Source: Henckelia pumila
Lineage: Eukaryota > Streptophyta > Magnoliopsida > Lamiales > Gesneriaceae
NCBI RefSeq assembly: GCF_033568475.1
Contig: NC_133122.1
Span: 17,484,706 to 17,548,705 of the forward strand
Length of the DNA stretch: 64,000 nt
Direction of reading: 5' to 3'
The notes under the pieces: model-generated
The model's database searches: none
What the model saw: only the letters and a program-made list of their open reading frames with translations
What the model was told of the DNA's origin: nothing
Position numbers and translations under genes: made by a program
Shown here: positions 61,858-64,000 of the stretch, piece after piece
How the letters are laid out: each line of letters begins with the position of its first letter
Position numbering within the stretch: the first letter of the stretch is position 1

Positions 61858-64000
61858 GTTGGTATCAGAGCACGGTCTTGGTTTGGGCTGAGCCTACTGC
61901 CGGTTGCCGAAACTCAGGGGATCTCGCCTCAAAGTCTGTAAGTTTTAAGTAATTTTATATGTTAGACGCATTTGAGTTATTACTTTAAATGTTTTGATGT
62001 CATCCTTTTTAAAATATTTTCAAATTAGATGTTTAATTTATTTAAATGTGTAGCTCAATGTTTTATTATTTAAAATTTCTTTAGTAGTTAAAGTGTACTA
62101 TTTGACTGTCTATATTTTTATAGCATGCGAATTCAAGTTAAACGAAGTGGGTGCACCAATATTCCTTCCAATTTTGGACATTACGTGGTTGTTGTTTGAG
62201 TTATTCAGTAGTGTTAGCAATTTTGATGAGTTGTAGGAGTTTGTCAGAAATATTTAACTTGCGCATTAAGAGATAGTAATTGTGTATTACTGATGTAGGT
62301 TGTTTTCTTATATTGGATTCAAGTCGGATGCAACTAAGTGCATAGTTTGTTTAGAATTTGATAAGACGTATGTTTTGGCCAGTTAAGTTATTGATTCGAA
62401 TCTGTGCAAAGACTTGGGATACGCACTTCGTTTTATATTTTTATGGATAGTTTGAGTTTTCTTTTGTTCTTTTGCGGCAATTATGTTTTTGGGGAATAGT
62501 GAATCGGTTACTAATGAGTCTTTCGATTATGCGAACTACTATTTCGATCATTAATTCTTTTTCTTCTTTTGTGCTCATATCCATCGCAACATCTACTTTT
62601 GAGTATCCAAAATCTCTCTGCACTTCCTTTGTGCATTTATGAAATCGTATGACGTCAGTCAACTTTATATTCTACTACTTTGACATTGGTTGAACTTTTA
62701 ATAAGACCATGTTCGTATTTCACATTTCTTGAAATTTTCTCCAGTACTAGAACCACACATGTTGATGCGAGTAAGCATCACTTTGTATTTTTATTGGTGA
62801 TCTACTTGCGTTGTGTGGTTGACTCCTGAATATGTCTTTGTACCGTTGTTTCCCTAATTATTGATTTGTGTGGACTACTCTCGATTGAAGTCACACTGTC
62901 TACCCTTGATTGTGCTTTGATTGTTTGAGCATGATGCCATTACTCTTGATGAGTTATCACTAGATTTGTTATCTTGTTGGCTCATATTTATTATTCATGG
63001 AGCCTCCATTATTATTCATTCATCTCTAGACTTGAATTATGAGTGAGTTGTTTTCACTTATCCAGATTGGTATTCTTCAGCTCGCTTCTTTGTAATGCTT
63101 GCATTATTTTGTTTCGTATTAAGCAGCATTACATGTGTATTTATTTCCTTTCATGATCCATCACGGCGAATTAGTTGAGTGGATCACACTTTCGGTTATC
63201 ATTCCGACTTCTTGAATAGAAAAATCGACTCGTAACCGCATAGTGAGAGTTTAGACTGTTGGAATTTAGTAATAGTGCTTGATAAAATCCTAAGTTGCAG
63301 CTGCGTTACGAGGAATGTTGATTATCAATTATATCAAGTCCTAGCAGGAAGACTGCTAGTTAGTGAATTAATTGAATGTGTTGCTTAAATTTTTGTCATG
63401 ATCATTAAGAGTGAACAGACGATTTTTGGTAAACAGATTGGGTGTGATAATAACCTGACTATGATTTAGAACATTGAAGGAAAATAGAGCTGTTCCTAGA
63501 ATACTTTTGGGTACTTTATATTAGCGTTCTAAGATCTTGTGAATGTCAACTGATAAGACTATTGCACCAACCTTGGAGGTAGAAGGATGAATAGAATTTT
63601 CAAGTAGTTTTATTTTCTGGATAAGATGTAGATTTATTTCTCGGTGAAGTACTAAGGAAATTGAGAAACCCTTCGAGGTGTCCAGTGGTATGCTAAGTTC
63701 TTGAAATTTGAATTCAGGTTGTACATATAAGAATTTGGAGAATTTTGGATTTTCAAACATGCTGTCAAATTGAAATAGAAATTTGAGATATGTCTTCCGG
63801 TGATGTATAAGAATTATTTGGTACTTAGGGACCGTCTAACCCAATAAGTGGATTATAATTTGTGGTATGTTTTGTCTTCAAAGATAAATATAGATTTCTT
63901 AGTCGTTGCGTCTGGGATAGAAAAGGTGGATAAATCTATTCGGAAATCTTAATCAGAGTTGAACTTTCGGTATAATCAAAGAGGCTAGAGGTGAACGTGT
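61858..64000 (+). repeat. Array internal domain 4, cut by the window end
   Basis: Starts with the primer site (61860-61871) and follows domains 2 and 3 closely to the last base of the window, so the array continues to the right. Confidence 0.92.

Larger units (their letters stand above)
37452..64000 (+). mobile_element. Tandem array of a LARD-like LTR retrotransposon, 6.93-kb period
   Basis: Units begin at 37452, 44386, 51320 and 58255, giving periods of 6934, 6934 and 6935. The order is LTR, internal, LTR, internal, LTR, internal, LTR, internal (cut by the window end). Each LTR (3602-3603 bp, TG...CA) is followed two bases later by a tRNA-iMet primer site, and each complete internal domain (3332 bp) ends with a purine tract against the next LTR. 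Neighbouring copies therefore share LTRs instead of each having two. No gag or pol similarity is visible in the internal part, which with long LTRs fits a large retrotransposon derivative. Copies look over 99.5% identical by eye. The left end interrupts Gypsy-2; GAACA (37447-37451) is the expected target duplication. Confidence 0.92.

Overview
This is a window of plant nuclear DNA, most likely from a eudicot. The evidence is an intron-containing cytosolic class I fructose-bisphosphate aldolase gene, long AT-rich spacers, and LTR retrotransposons primed by initiator tRNA-Met (TGGTATCAGAGC primer sites). Most of the 64 kb is transposable elements, many inserted inside one another. The species cannot be fixed from the sequence alone.

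Layout, left to right. 1-3237 is AT-rich spacer with no gene I can support. 3238-10865 is a complete minus-strand Ty3/gypsy element (Gypsy-1, Tekay-like chromovirus by its C-terminus) with 1.45-1.47 kb LTRs, target duplication TGATC, and a gag-pol carrying two stop codons. 10866-12404 is spacer. 12405-25151 is a PIF/Harbinger DNA transposon (TTA target duplication, 14-bp inverted ends). Its transposase gene is cut in two by a complete Ty1/copia element (Copia-1, 13470-22914, target duplication TGCAT). The PIF element keeps a divergent promoter made of 69-bp tandem repeats lying between the transposase and a truncated Myb/SANT-like ORF1.

25152-31881 is the only host-gene island. It holds a TIM17/22/23-type (PRAT) membrane protein gene, with a 66-bp coding segment triplicated and an apparent frameshift, and the aldolase gene on the minus strand (three exons, 358 residues, intact). 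A decayed copia reverse-transcriptase fragment lies between them.

From 31882 to the right edge is a nest three levels deep. Copia-2 (minus strand) sits 272 bp upstream of the aldolase start codon. Gypsy-2 (minus strand, related to Gypsy-1) is inserted in Copia-2. A tandem array with a 6.93-kb period (plus strand) starts inside Gypsy-2 at 37452 and runs past the window end. Each array unit is a 3.6-kb LTR plus a 3.33-kb non-coding internal domain with a primer site at its start and a polypurine tract at its end. The array therefore reads LTR-internal-LTR-internal-LTR-internal-LTR-internal: a LARD-like non-autonomous retrotransposon turned into a macrosatellite. This is the most unusual structure here.

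The elements are recent but decaying. LTR pairs differ at under about 1% of sites by eye, the array units differ at only a handful of sites, and every nonsense codon I could place is explained by a C:G to T:A transition.
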